Positions 7,873-26,380 are shown, numbered from the stretch's first letter. The stretch: 64,000 bases of DNA from Deltaproteobacteria bacterium (GCA_018401435.1 JAGYJW010000031.1:21132-85131); one strand, 5' to 3'. Notes: generated by a model not told the origin, from the sequence alone. Program-made: numbers and translations.

Positions 7873-9888
7873 ATGCCCGACTTCCGCCTTGAGATGCCCT
7901 TCACCCCGGGGGGGGACCAGCCCCAGGCCATCGCCGAGCTGATCGCGGGCGTTGAAGCCGGCACAAAGCACCAGGTCCTGCTGGGCGCCACCGGCACGGG
8001 CAAGACCTTCACCATCGCCAATGTGATCGCCGCGACCAAGCGCCCCACCCTGGTGCTCTCCCACAACAAGACCCTTGCGGCGCAGCTCTTTGGCGAACTC
8101 AAGAAGCTCTTCCCCGACAACGCGGTCGAGTACTTCGTCTCCTTCTACGACTACTACCAGCCCGAGGCCTATGTCCCATCATCGGACACATATATCCAGA
8201 AAGATTCGCTGATCAATGAGCGCATCGACAAGCTGCGCCACGCCGCCACCCGCAGCCTGCTGGAGCGCGACGACGTGATCATCGTGGCCTCGGTGTCCTG
8301 CATCTATGGCCTGGGCAGCCGCGAGGCCTATGACGACATGTTGCTGCAGCTTCGGGTGGGGCAGCAGGTGGACCGGCGCACCATCTTGTCGCGCCTGGTC
8401 GAGATCCTCTACGAGCGCAACGAGCAGGACTTTCACCGAGGCACCTTTCGGGCCCGAGGCGATGTGATCGAGATCTTCCCCGCCCACGAAGACGAGCGGG
8501 CCTGGCGGGTCGAACTCTTCGGCGACGAGATCGAGCGCATCAGCGTGATTGACGGCCTGCGGGGCACCCGCTTGGAGGAGCTGGACAAGATCGCGGTCTA
8601 CCCCGCCAGCCACTACGTCACCCCCCAAGACAAGCTGCAGGCCGCCATGGACGGCATCCGCGACGAGCTGTTGCAGCGCCTGCCCGAGCTGCGCGAGCGC
8701 GGCTGGCTGCTCGAAGCCCAGCGCCTGGAAGAGCGCACCCTCTTCGATTTGGAGATGATTCACGAGACGGGGCGTTGCAACGGCATCGAAAACTACAGCC
8801 GCCACCTGTCGGGCCGCCCCGCGGGCGAGCCGCCGCCCACCCTCATCGAGTACTTCCCCAAGGACTGGCTGCTGATCGTCGATGAGAGCCACGTCGCCAT
8901 GCCGCAGGTCAACGGCATGTTCAAGGGCGACCGCGCCCGCAAGGAGACCCTGGTGCGCTACGGCTTTCGCCTGCCCAGCGCCCTGGACAACCGCCCCCTC
9001 AAGTTCGAAGAGTTCGAGAGCCATGTGCGGCAGGCCATCTATGTCTCGGCCACCCCCTCGGCCTATGAGCTGGACAAGGCCGGCGGCATCGTGGTGGAGC
9101 AGGTCATTCGCCCCACCGGCCTGCTCGACCCCGAGATCGCGGTGCGCCCGGCCACCAACCAAGTGGACGACCTCCTCGGCGAGATCAAAGCCACCGTGGC
9201 CCAAGGCGGCCGGGTGCTGGTCACGGTGCTCACCAAGCGCATGGCCCAGGAGCTGACCGACTACTACCAGGAGATTGGCGTCCGCTGCCGCTACCTGCAC
9301 TCCGACATCGACACCCTGGAGCGCATCGAGATCGTCCGGGATCTGCGGCTGGGGGAATTCGATGTGTTGGTGGGCATCAACCTGCTGCGCGAGGGGCTCG
9401 ACATCCCCGAGGTGTCGCTGGTGGCGGTGCTGGACGCCGACAAGGAGGGCTTCCTGCGCAATGTGACCAGCCTGGTGCAGACCATCGGCCGCGCCGCCCG
9501 GAATGTGGACGGTCACGTGATCCTCTACGCCGACAAGATGACCGACTCCATGATTCGTGCCATCGAAGAGACGGACCGCCGGCGCGAGAAGCAGCGGGCC
9601 TACAACCTCGCCCATGGCATCACGCCCGAGACCATTCGCAAGGCCGTGGACAGCCCGCTGGCCGCGCTGCTCGATGGGGAGCGCATCCTCGCGCGGGCCG
9701 ACCGCCCCGAGCTGTCCTTGCCCGGCGATGTCGCCCCCGACCCCAAGACCATCGGCAACACCTTGAAGCGCCTGGGTCGGGAGATGAAAGAAGCCGCAAA
9801 GAAGCTGGACTTCGAGCGTGCCGCCGAGCTTCGGGATCGCCTGCGCGAGCTGGAGAGCTGGGCGGTGGAACAGGGCGTCAACGTCTGA
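7873..9888 (+). CDS. uvrB: Excinuclease ABC subunit B
   Basis: A full-length 671-residue UvrB, the damage-verification helicase-like subunit of nucleotide excision repair. Walker A is GATGTGKT at residues 38-45, and the beta-hairpin region that probes damaged DNA lies around YYQPEAYVPSSDTYI (~96-110). The Walker B-type box reads LLIVDESH (~334), and helicase motifs V and VI include GINLLREGLDIPEVSLV and QTIGRAARN. The C-terminal UVR domain (~630-665, FERAAELRDRLRELE) binds UvrC. An SD-like GGAGCG precedes the ATG. No frame problem is seen over 2 kb. No uvrA or uvrC is nearby. Confidence 0.99.
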   Translation: MPDFRLEMPFTPGGDQPQAIAELIAGVEAGTKHQVLLGATGTGKTFTIANVIAATKRPTLVLSHNKTLAAQLFGELKKLFPDNAVEYFVSFYDYYQPEAYVPSSDTYIQKDSLINERIDKLRHAATRSLLERDDVIIVASVSCIYGLGSREAYDDMLLQLRVGQQVDRRTILSRLVEILYERNEQDFHRGTFRARGDVIEIFPAHEDERAWRVELFGDEIERISVIDGLRGTRLEELDKIAVYPASHYVTPQDKLQAAMDGIRDELLQRLPELRERGWLLEAQRLEERTLFDLEMIHETGRCNGIENYSRHLSGRPAGEPPPTLIEYFPKDWLLIVDESHVAMPQVNGMFKGDRARKETLVRYGFRLPSALDNRPLKFEEFESHVRQAIYVSATPSAYELDKAGGIVVEQVIRPTGLLDPEIAVRPATNQVDDLLGEIKATVAQGGRVLVTVLTKRMAQELTDYYQEIGVRCRYLHSDIDTLERIEIVRDLRLGEFDVLVGINLLREGLDIPEVSLVAVLDADKEGFLRNVTSLVQTIGRAARNVDGHVILYADKMTDSMIRAIEETDRRREKQRAYNLAHGITPETIRKAVDSPLAALLDGERILARADRPELSLPGDVAPDPKTIGNTLKRLGREMKEAAKKLDFERAAELRDRLRELESWAVEQGVNV

Positions 9889-9912
9889 GCCGCGCAGGCC
9901 TCGCCGTGACCT

Positions 9913-10581
9913 TCAGATATTCTGCTCGTCCTCGAAGGCGCGCAGGTCCACCGCCGACAGCTCTTCGGTCTCGTCTTCGCCGTGCATATCGGCGGGGGGC
10001 GGCAGCACCAGGGTGAGAAAGAGCCGGCGGTCGGTGGTCACGCGGCCGTCCATGCGCCGGCTGGCCACCTCCATATAGACGCCCATGTCCTCGAAGCCGC
10101 GGCGCAGATACATCTCGTAGGATGCGTTGCGGACCGCGCTGGTGCGCAGCACGATGTGGCTGTAGCGGCGGCGGTTGATCAGGTCGATGCGGAGCTGGAC
10201 CAGCTGGGTGCCCAGGCCGCTGCCCCGAAAGCTGGACAGCACGCCCATCTCGGCGAGGTAGTAGCTGTGGCGCGTGGGCAGCAGGCCGCGCAGCTCGCGG
10301 TTGATGTCGGGGCGGGCGATCACGGGCACCGAGATGCCGAAACCCACCACCTTGGCCCTGCCTGAAATGGCGAGCAGGACGATGTTCTCGCGCGAGACCA
10401 GGTGCTGGTTGAGCACGCCTTCGGCCTCGTCGGGGAAGAAGCGCTCGTTGTAGGGCGCCTCGGAGAAGATGTCCTGGTAGGCCCCCACGAAGGAGGCGCG
10501 GTAGGGGGCGGCCTCGTCGACGGTCCGCACCCGCAAGATTCGCACCCCATCGGGGCGCTCGACGATCACTCTTTCGGCCAT
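9913..10581 (-). CDS. GNAT-family acyl/acetyltransferase
   Basis: A 222-residue GNAT protein. The acyl-CoA pyrophosphate-binding loop is visible as YLAEMGVLSSFRGSGLGTQL, preceded by the beta-strand pair VVGFGISVPVIA. The C-terminal strand includes RTSAVRNASYEMYLRRGF, typical of the fold. The N-terminal region (AYQDIFSEAPYNE) resembles GNATs with small acidic inserts. An ATG with a good GGAGG about nine bases upstream gives this start; an ATG 12 codons earlier has no such site. It begins 61 bp after the stop of the giant lipid/polyketide synthase on the same strand, so it may be co-transcribed and could use an acyl group from that enzyme; this is inference from position only. Confidence 0.85.
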   Translation of the reverse strand: MAERVIVERPDGVRILRVRTVDEAAPYRASFVGAYQDIFSEAPYNERFFPDEAEGVLNQHLVSRENIVLLAISGRAKVVGFGISVPVIARPDINRELRGLLPTRHSYYLAEMGVLSSFRGSGLGTQLVQLRIDLINRRRYSHIVLRTSAVRNASYEMYLRRGFEDMGVYMEVASRRMDGRVTTDRRLFLTLVLPPPADMHGEDETEELSAVDLRAFEDEQNI

Positions 10582-10641
10582 CGGTTCCCGCCTCCGGGGC
10601 GCGCACTGCGCAGCCATCTTCGCACCGTTGGGGCCCTGTCC

Positions 10642-19779
<9,138 letters not shown>

Positions 19780-19853
19780 CGTCGCTCCCAGCAGGTGCTC
19801 AGGCTAACCGGGCGCGGCCGGCTCGGGCCCGCACCGTTAGGCTCCAGGCTGGC

Positions 19854-20456
19854 ATGACGCCCTCCGAATTCCCACTGCGGCCGACCCGTCGCATCGACCT
19901 CTCCGGGCGGCTCCGACCGCCCCGCTCCGCGCTGGACGCGGCGCGCCAGCGGCTGGCTCTGCTCCTGGGCGGGCTCGGCCTCCTCCTGGTCATGGGTCTG
20001 CTGCTCTGGCCCTGGGCTCCGACGGAGCCCGATCTGCCGGTGCTGGCGGTTCAGCTGACGCCCCCGGTCCCCTCGGCAGGCCCGCCCGTGCTGGCCCCGC
20101 CACGCTTGCCGGCCGCCACTCCGGCCGCCGACGTGCCGGCTGCCATCGCCCCCGACGCCCCCGCGCCGGCCGCTGCGGCCCAGGCGCCCGAGGTCGCAGA
20201 GAGACCCCCCACCCTGATCATCGCAAATGATGACCTGGTACCGGTGATCCATGTGCAGCGGGGAGGCACCTTGTGGGACCTCGGCGTGGCCCGGGTGGGT
20301 CGCAATGTGCCGGCGGTCATCGCCTGGATTCGCACGATGCAGCGCCTCAACGGGTTGAAGAACCCCCACCGCATCCAGCCCGGCTTCTTGATCCTTCCCG
20401 AGCCGGACCCCCACAACCCGGTCTTCATGCGCCGGGTCGATCTCGAAGCCCGTTAG
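19854..20456 (+). CDS. Single-span membrane protein with LysM-like domain
   Basis: A 200-residue protein with a basic cytoplasmic N-terminus (RPTRRIDLSGRLRPP), one membrane segment (LALLLGGLGLLLVMGLLLW, ~residues 42-60) and a Pro/Ala-rich linker. The C-terminal domain reads VQRGGTLWDLGVARVG and continues to NGLKNPHRIQPGFLILPEP. That follows the LysM pattern (V..G.TL..I...N.L.NP..I.PG..L.IP), so it probably reaches from the inner membrane to peptidoglycan. The ATG at 19854 was chosen because it begins just before the basic segment; a longer frame upstream lacks coding character. It is divergent from the giant synthase, 74 bp away, and only 9 bp from the next gene. Confidence 0.75.
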   Translation: MTPSEFPLRPTRRIDLSGRLRPPRSALDAARQRLALLLGGLGLLLVMGLLLWPWAPTEPDLPVLAVQLTPPVPSAGPPVLAPPRLPAATPAADVPAAIAPDAPAPAAAAQAPEVAERPPTLIIANDDLVPVIHVQRGGTLWDLGVARVGRNVPAVIAWIRTMQRLNGLKNPHRIQPGFLILPEPDPHNPVFMRRVDLEAR

Positions 20457-20465
20457 GAGCCCCCC

Positions 20466-20889
20466 ATGTCGGAGAAGGACATCGACTGGTTCATGCGGGG
20501 GCTCGCCCGGGCCTGGTCCGCGCTGGACGCGGCCCAGATCGCCGCCTTGCACGATGAGCCCTGCATGTTGGCCACCGCGGCCGGCGGTCGGGTCTTTCGC
20601 GACCGCGCTGCGGTTCAGGCCGCCCTGGAACGCATCCTCGACTTCTACCGCAGCCAGTCGGTGGCCTCGGTCGAGCTGGTGGAGCGCAGCATCGAGCTGC
20701 CCACCCACCTGCCCATCCCGGTATTCGCCACCGTGCAGGGGCGTTGGCGGCTTTGGAATGCAGGCGGGGCGCCCATCCTGGGCTTCTCCACCAGCCAGAT
20801 CCTGCGGCGTGGCTCCCGACGGGTGGCGGGTGAGCACCACCGCCAACCACGACGAGCGCGAGCGCTTCCTCGCCCGGCAGCAGCCATGA
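20466..20889 (+). pseudogene. SnoaL/DUF4440-like small protein, frameshifted near its 3' end
   Basis: It begins MSEKDIDWFMRGLARAWSAL after an AGGAG site. The region VFRDRAAVQAALERILDFYR followed by beta-strand sequence (FATVQGRWRLWN) resembles the NTF2-like/SnoaL fold of small ligand-binding or enzyme domains. Near 20812 the reading must shift by one base to continue naturally as PDGWRVSTTANHDERERFL and stop at TGA 20887-20889. That stop overlaps the ATG of the next gene (ATGA). Without the shift, the frame runs through into the next lipoprotein as a false fusion. The conserved coupling supports a sequencing error or a very recent mutation. Family assignment is tentative. Confidence 0.55.
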
Positions 20890-21443
20890 TGCGGTCCCGG
20901 GTCGCCGCGTGCGCCCTGCTGGCCGCCCTGGGCTGCGCGCCCAAGAAGGGCCCTTCGGACGCGGACCGGGTGGTGCTGCCCGCGGTCTACAAGCCCCTGT
21001 CCTTGACCGACCTCAACCGCCCCCTGCCCCTCAGCCCCGAGCCCTGCCAGATCGGCAGCCGGCAGGTGGGGCCCGTCATCACCGAGCTGGTGGCCTGCGG
21101 CGACCGCGGGGTCAGCCGGGTGATGGTGCTTCCCGACGAGGCCCCGCCGCCCTCCGACATGCTGGACATGGCCGCCGACGCCCTGCGCGAGAAGGGGCTG
21201 CAGGTGCGCCCCGAGGCCGTGTCCTTTCCGGCCAATGGGCGGGGTCTGGAAGCCCGGCGCCTGGTGCAGGATCTGGCCGGAGGGCCTGTCTTCGCGGGGC
21301 TTGCGGTGGCGCACCCCGAGGCCCCCTGGCCCGAGCTGCTCACCTGCTCCGCGCCGCGCCCCGTGGACGGCTTGGAGGCCTGGTGCATCGCCGCCATCCA
21401 GGCCCTGATCCTGCCCGATACCACGGCACCGTCCACGCCCTGA
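20886..21443 (+). CDS. Lipoprotein of unknown function
   Basis: A 185-residue predicted lipoprotein with signal sequence MMRSRVAACALLAALGC and lipobox Cys17. The mature part (PKKGPSDADRVVLPAVYK) contains segments such as PVITELVACGDRGVSRVMVLPDE and ALREKGLQVRPEAVSF. It contains three further cysteines but no family I recognise. The ATG overlaps the stop of the SnoaL-like frame (ATGA), so it is translationally coupled to it and belongs to the operon starting at the LysM-like gene. A shared envelope role for the three genes is inference. Confidence 0.75.
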   Translation: MMRSRVAACALLAALGCAPKKGPSDADRVVLPAVYKPLSLTDLNRPLPLSPEPCQIGSRQVGPVITELVACGDRGVSRVMVLPDEAPPPSDMLDMAADALREKGLQVRPEAVSFPANGRGLEARRLVQDLAGGPVFAGLAVAHPEAPWPELLTCSAPRPVDGLEAWCIAAIQALILPDTTAPSTP

Positions 21444-21553
21444 TCCCCGGTCCTGGTTGGGATCGGGCTTGACAGGCCCGATACGGGGAACCCCGCCGGT
21501 GCTGTTGGCATCGGTTACGCTAAATCCGGTACTCCCTTGGATCGGATGGCTTC

Positions 21554-22329
21554 ATGAGCAAGCTCGCCTCGGCCTCCCTCGTCGCCCTCAGCCTCTTCGC
21601 TGCGGGCTGCAACCTTGGCCTGGTGTCCTTCACCAAGGTGGATGACACCGGCGGCATCGACGACTCCAGCACCGGTCTGGGCGGCAGCGATGGTGGCAGC
21701 GGCGGCAGCGGCGGTGCCGACGGCGCAGACGGCGCAGACGGCGCAGATGGCACCGACGGCGGCGACAGCGGCAGCGGCGGCAGTGGCGACAGCGGCAGTG
21801 GCGACAGCGGCAGTGGCGACAGCGGGGTTCGACGGGCGGCTCGACGGGCGGCCTCGACGGGCGGCTCGACGGGCGGCTCGACCGGCGGGTCCACCGGCGG
21901 TCGACGGGCGGCTCGACCGGCGGCAGCAGCAGCGGCGGGTCCACTGGCGGCAGCAGCGGTCCCACCCGCTGGTCCGGCAACCGAATCGTCGATATCTACG
22001 ATTGGTGGGGCTATATCTGCGACGTGTACTGGACGACCTCGGGCAGCCGCTCCTCGGTGTCCTGCCCGGCCTGCTCCTTCGTCTTCAGCGTGTCCGCCAC
22101 CCCCAGCGGGGGCACCTGCACCGGCAACCCGCTGTCCTATACGGTGGGCTACTCCCCGGCGGGCTCCTACGCGTCCTATCCCATCATGGTCGTGAACTAC
22201 GCCGGCGGCTGGTACTACTATGGCCAGGCCAGCTACTCGGGCGGCTTCCTGAGCTACGACTTCTTTTTCGCCGACCCCTACTACTATTACTACTACTACA
22301 GCTCCAGTAGCGCGACCCTCAGCCCCTGA
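21554..22329 (+). CDS. Lipoprotein with Gly/Asp/Ser-rich repeat spacer, frame broken in the repeats
   Basis: The N-terminus is a lipoprotein signal (MSKLASASLVALSLFAAGC). A long Gly/Asp/Ala spacer follows (repeated GADGADGADG, then SGSGDSGSGD, then STGGSTGG units). The frame runs out of register inside the STGG repeats between about 21825 and 21960. The natural C-terminal domain (GNRIVDIYDWWGYICDVYW, then CPACSFVFSVSA and a Tyr-rich tail with PYYYYYYYSS) is in another frame and ends at TGA 22327-22329. At least one indel in the short tandem repeats is therefore needed. Slippage in such repeats could switch the surface protein on and off, or it may be an assembly artefact. The mature domain, with CxxC and many Tyr/Trp, is unrecognised. 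Confidence 0.6.
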
Positions 22330-22359
22330 TCGCTTGCGCGCTTGAGTTGGATGAGGCGA

Positions 22360-22394
22360 CCCGACCCGCCGGGCATGGCTCCCGGCGGGTCGGG
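22360..22394. terminator. Bidirectional hairpin terminator
   Basis: A perfect 14-bp stem (CCCGACCCGCCGGG with its complement) around loop CATGGCT lies in the 85-bp gap between convergent genes ending at 22329 and 22415. There is no clear T-run, so termination may rely on hairpin strength alone. The position and symmetry suit both strands. Confidence 0.75.
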
Positions 22395-22414
22395 CCTTCT
22401 GGTAGCCCGACGGC

Positions 22415-23863
22415 CTATAGCGCGATGCAGACCACGTTGAGGCTGCCCGGGGTGCCGCGGTCGCCCGACCCAAAGGTGGTGGTGCCCAGACACCAGCTGT
22501 TGCCGTCGTCGTTGAGCACCGCGTCATAGGCCCCCGAGTCGAGGTTCATGGACGCGCCGTTGGGGTCGGGGAAGGTGTCGCCGTCGTCCCAGATCACGGT
22601 GTCGAAGATGACGGCCATGGCGGCGCTCTCGGCGAGGATGAGCGCGTCATCGCCGTTGCCGAGGTTCATGCTGGTGCCGAAGGCGTAGTCCACCGGCACC
22701 CCGCCGTTGGTGGTCTGGTCGACGCGCTTGCCAAAGACGACGTGGCCGCCGGCCGCCACCCGCAAGGAGCCGGACACGGTGAAGCTGTCGGTCGAGGCGT
22801 CGGCCACATAGAGGCCGGACAGCTCGACCTCGCCGCCGCTGTCGTTGTAGATTTCGAACCACTCGCCGGCCGCGTCCAACACAGCGCTGGGATTCTGCAT
22901 GACCTCGGTGATGATGAGGTCGCCGATGCCGATGTCGGTCAGGCTGTAGGGGGCATCTTCGCCGTCGCAGTCGTTGTCCACGCCATCCTGGGGGATGTCG
23001 GTGGCGCCGGGGTTGGTGCTGCTCTCGGCGTCGTCGCAGTCGGTGTTGTCGGCCACATAGCCCGACGGTGCGGCGCAGGCGTCCAGGGCCATGCTGGCAT
23101 CGCCAAAGCCGTCGGTGTCGCCGTCGGCATACCAGGTGCTGCGGGTGGCCCAATCCAGGCTGTCGTCGTCGTCGTCGATTGCCAGATCGCAGTCATCGTC
23201 GATGCCGTTGCAGACCTCGACGGCGGTTGGGTTTACGTCGTTGGCTTCGTCGTCACAGTCGTTGTTGTCGGCGACGCGGCCTTCGGGCTGGGCGCAAGCG
23301 GTGACGCCGTCGTCGGGGTCGCCGAAGCCGTCGATGTCGTTGTCGGCGAACCAGAGCGGCGCGTCCACGGCGTCGTCTTCGTCGATGTCGCCGTCGCAGT
23401 CGTTGTCCACGTCGTCGCAATACTCGTCGGCTTCGGGGAAGATCTGGTCGTCGCCGTCGTTGCAGTCCAACGCGTTGTCCACGGCGCCCTCCGGCGCGCT
23501 GCAGGCCTCGACGGGCATGGTGGCGTCGCCAAAGCCGTCGGCGTCGGCGTCGGCGTAGAAGGTGGTGACGTCTGCGGCGTCGTCTTCGTCGGTGTCGCCG
23601 TCACAGTCGTTGTCCACCCCATCGCAGAGCTCTGTCGCGTCGGGGTTGATGGCCGCGTTGCCGTCGTCGCAGTCCACGTCGTCGGTGAAGCCGTCGCCGT
23701 CGGCGTCTACGGGGCCGCCGCCGTCGGTGCCATCGGTGCCGTCCGTGCCGTCCGAGCCATCGGTGCCATCTGCGCCATCCGCGCCATCCGCGCCATCGCC
23801 GCCCTCCTTGTCACCACAGGCCAAGGACAGGAGTACGCACAGGGAGAGAGAGAAGAGACGCAT
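22415..23863 (-). CDS. Lipoprotein with MopE-like Ca-binding repeats and a lamin-tail domain
   Basis: A 482-residue exported protein. The signal MRLFSLSLCVLLSLAC gives lipobox Cys16. A DGA/DGT spacer (~20-55) precedes four Asp-rich modules of ~60 residues, each with a DGVDNDCDGD-type core, an FADxDxDGFGD segment and a paired Cys. This is the pattern of the MopE/putative metal-binding repeat family, where Asp clusters bind Ca2+ or Cu. The last ~170 residues form a lamin-tail (LTD) domain (LIITEVMQNPS, GEWFEIYNDSGGEVELSG). The combination suggests a surface adhesion or binding protein. A GGAGG lies five bases before the ATG. It is divergent from the radical SAM gene. Confidence 0.88.
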   Translation of the reverse strand: MRLFSLSLCVLLSLACGDKEGGDGADGADGADGTDGSDGTDGTDGTDGGGPVDADGDGFTDDVDCDDGNAAINPDATELCDGVDNDCDGDTDEDDAADVTTFYADADADGFGDATMPVEACSAPEGAVDNALDCNDGDDQIFPEADEYCDDVDNDCDGDIDEDDAVDAPLWFADNDIDGFGDPDDGVTACAQPEGRVADNNDCDDEANDVNPTAVEVCNGIDDDCDLAIDDDDDSLDWATRSTWYADGDTDGFGDASMALDACAAPSGYVADNTDCDDAESSTNPGATDIPQDGVDNDCDGEDAPYSLTDIGIGDLIITEVMQNPSAVLDAAGEWFEIYNDSGGEVELSGLYVADASTDSFTVSGSLRVAAGGHVVFGKRVDQTTNGGVPVDYAFGTSMNLGNGDDALILAESAAMAVIFDTVIWDDGDTFPDPNGASMNLDSGAYDAVLNDDGNSWCLGTTTFGSGDRGTPGSLNVVCIAL

Positions 23864-23978
23864 GGGTTACCTCCATCGGTGGGCGTAGGATAACGGCTGA
23901 GCCGGTCACCGGAGGTCAATTCCGCGGATCGGTTCAGCCCACACCCGCCGTCCGCGGGTCTCGCATCGGAGCCCCAGG

Positions 23979-24938
23979 ATGACCGCCGACTTCAGCGAGG
24001 TCCTCGCCTCTCACGGCCTGCCGCCGCTGCAGCGGGCCCCCCTCAGCTGGCTCCAGGTCAACCTCGGCCGGCGCTGCAACCAGGCCTGCCGCCACTGCCA
24101 TGTGGACGCCTCCCCCACACGCACCGAGGCCATGGACGGGCCCACGGTGGACGCCGTCTTGCGCGCCCTGGACGCCAATCCGGGCATTCGGAAGCTCGAC
24201 CTGACCGGCGGCGCCCCAGAGCTCAACCCCCACTTCCGTCGCCTGGTATCGGGCGCCCGCGCCCGCGGTCGGACGGTCATCGATCGCTGCAACCTCACGA
24301 TCCTCAGCGAGCCCGGCCAGGCCGACCTCGCCGCCTTCCTGGCCCAGGAGGGGGTCGAGGTCGTGGCCTCCTTGCCCTGCTACTTGGAAGCCAACGTCGA
24401 CAAGCAGCGCGGATCGGGCGTCTTCGTCCGGTCGATGGACGGTCTGCGGGCGCTGAACGCCCTGGGCTATGGACGCGGCGAGGGCCGGGTGCTGAACCTT
24501 GTCTACAACCCCGTCGGCGCCCACCTGCCGCCCGCCCAGGCGGGGTTGGAGGCCGACTACAAGCGCCGCCTCGCCGACGACCATGGCGTGGTCTTCGACG
24601 CCCTGCTCACCATCACCAATATGCCCATCGCCCGCTATCTCTCGGACTTGCGGCGCTCAGGGCAGGAGCAGGCCTATGCCGACCTGCTCCTGCAGAGCTT
24701 CAACCCGGCAACCGTGCCGGGATTGATGTGCCGTCACCTTGTGAGTGTTGGCTGGGACGGTGTTCTCTACGATTGTGACTTCAACCAGATGTTGGGAATT
24801 CCGGTGTCTGGTGCCCGGCGCCGCATCGAAGACCTGGGCGATGCCGCGGCCTGGCAGGCGCAGCCCATCGCGGTGGGCCCCCACTGCCTGGGCTGCACCG
24901 CCGGTGCCGGGTCCTCTTGTGGCGGCGCCCTGGCCTGA
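23979..24938 (+). CDS. arsS: ArsS-like radical SAM enzyme (arsenosugar biosynthesis type)
   Basis: A 319-residue radical SAM protein. The [4Fe-4S] motif is CNQACRHCHVDASPTRTE (~residues 32-49), followed by the SAM-binding LDLTGGAPELNPHFR. A Cys-rich C-terminus has CLGCTAGAGSSCGG, which is characteristic of the ArsS / 'radical SAM Cys-rich' family. Members join the SAM-derived adenosyl group to dimethylarsenical in arsenosugar synthesis. Length is typical. No arsM methyltransferase or ars operon is within reach, so the substrate is inferred from family only. GGAG lies seven bases before the ATG. The stop TGA directly abuts the convergent asd stop. Confidence 0.85.
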   Translation: MTADFSEVLASHGLPPLQRAPLSWLQVNLGRRCNQACRHCHVDASPTRTEAMDGPTVDAVLRALDANPGIRKLDLTGGAPELNPHFRRLVSGARARGRTVIDRCNLTILSEPGQADLAAFLAQEGVEVVASLPCYLEANVDKQRGSGVFVRSMDGLRALNALGYGRGEGRVLNLVYNPVGAHLPPAQAGLEADYKRRLADDHGVVFDALLTITNMPIARYLSDLRRSGQEQAYADLLLQSFNPATVPGLMCRHLVSVGWDGVLYDCDFNQMLGIPVSGARRRIEDLGDAAAWQAQPIAVGPHCLGCTAGAGSSCGGALA

Positions 24939-26057
24939 TCAAGCGCCCAGGCCCCGCTTCCGCAAGATCTGGAGCGCCCGGCGCAAGGGCTCGGCGGCCC
25001 CCCACAGCAGCTGGTCGCCCACGGTGAAGGCGCCGAGGTGGCGCGGATCCGTCTTGAGCTTTCGGATGCGGCCCACCGCGATGTCCAGGCTGCCGCTGAC
25101 CGCGGCCGGACTCAGCTGCCTCAGGCTGGGCTCGGGCTGGTTGGGGATGACGCGCGTCCAAGGCGTGCTGTCGGCGATGGCCGCCTCGAGCACATCCAAG
25201 GGCAGGTCGCGGTTGAGCCCCAGGGTGAGCCCCTGGGCGTGGCAGCGCAGGCTGCCCGTTCGCACGCAGAGGCCGTCCATGGGCACGGGCGGATTCAGCC
25301 CCAGCAGCTTGTTGCCCTCGGCCATGGCCTTCCACTCTTCGCGGCTCTGGCCGTCCGCCATCGGGGCGTCGATCCAGGGCAGCAGGCTGCCGGCCAGGGG
25401 GTGACCCAGAGCAGCGGTGGGGTGGCGCGGATCGCGCAGCCGCGCGCTCACCCGGCCCTCGATGGCCAGGGCATCTGCCGCCGGATCATCCAGCAACGGG
25501 GCCGCAGCCTCGCCCAGATCGCGCATCTGGGCGACCAGCTCGCGCATCTGCGCCGCGCCCGCGCCGCTGGCGGCCTGGTAGGTCATGGCGCTGACCCAGG
25601 AGACCCAGCCCCGCGCAAAGAGCCCACCCACGGCCATCAGCATCAGGCTCACGGTGCAATTGGCGCCGACCAGGTCCAGGGTGCCGGCGTCCAGGGCCGC
25701 GTCGATGGCCGGCCCGTTGATCGGGTCGAGGAGGAGCACGGCGTCGTCCTTCAAACGAAGGGCGCTGCTGGCGTCGATGAAGTGCCCGCGCCAGCCCCGG
25801 GCGCGCAGGGGCCCATGCACCTGCCGGGTCCAGTCGCTGCCCTGGCAGCTGACCAGCACGGGCAGCTGGGCCAAGGCGTCCAGATCGTGGGCGTCGGCCA
25901 GGGGCGGGCAGGGGCGGCCCACCTCGGGGGCCGGCGCACCCACCTGGGAGGTCGAGAAGAAGACCGGGTCGATGGCCGACCAGTCGCCCTCTTCAGTCAT
26001 TCGGGCACGCAAGACGCTGCCCACCATGCCTCTCCAGCCCACGAAGCCGACGCGCAT
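24939..26057 (-). CDS. asd: Aspartate-semialdehyde dehydrogenase
   Basis: A 372-residue enzyme of the gamma-proteobacterial (E. coli/Vibrio) Asd type. It reduces aspartyl phosphate to aspartate semialdehyde for lysine, threonine, methionine and diaminopimelate. The NADP-binding start is MRVGFVGWRGMVGSVL. The active-site Cys134 lies in GANCTVSLMLMA, and the substrate-binding segment is MTYQAASGAGAAQMREL. RTGSLRCHAQGLTL carries the conserved Arg and His. The ATG at 26057 follows GGAGG-CAGGAG, which fixes the start; sequence upstream in frame is not conserved-looking. It is a single-gene unit. Confidence 0.97.
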   Translation of the reverse strand: MRVGFVGWRGMVGSVLRARMTEEGDWSAIDPVFFSTSQVGAPAPEVGRPCPPLADAHDLDALAQLPVLVSCQGSDWTRQVHGPLRARGWRGHFIDASSALRLKDDAVLLLDPINGPAIDAALDAGTLDLVGANCTVSLMLMAVGGLFARGWVSWVSAMTYQAASGAGAAQMRELVAQMRDLGEAAAPLLDDPAADALAIEGRVSARLRDPRHPTAALGHPLAGSLLPWIDAPMADGQSREEWKAMAEGNKLLGLNPPVPMDGLCVRTGSLRCHAQGLTLGLNRDLPLDVLEAAIADSTPWTRVIPNQPEPSLRQLSPAAVSGSLDIAVGRIRKLKTDPRHLGAFTVGDQLLWGAAEPLRRALQILRKRGLGA

Positions 26058-26380
26058 CTCCTGCCTCCAACGGCGCGGGGGCCGTTGGCGCTGCCTAACC
26101 CGGCGGGGGCTGGCCTTCGGCGCCGGCTTGGGGCCGGTGCTGGGTCGGTGCGCATCCGTCCAGGGGGCCTGCCTTGAGAGAGATGACGGTAAAGGCAGAG
26201 AATTCCGCGATGGGCTGGCCGCCCCCCGCGCCGAGAGGAGCCCCCAAGCGCGCCCGATCTTAGATCCTGGGCCTCGCCTTGCCCGGGCTGAACCCTGCCT
26301 GCGGCGACAACGCGCGATGGGACGGGGGCGCAAGGCAATGGCCATGCCTGTCTTGACGACGTGCCCACGCCGGGGGTCGG

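Noticed and set aside
8179..9615. A long minus-strand frame opposite uvrB
   Set aside because: It is an antisense shadow of a highly conserved gene and shows no family features.
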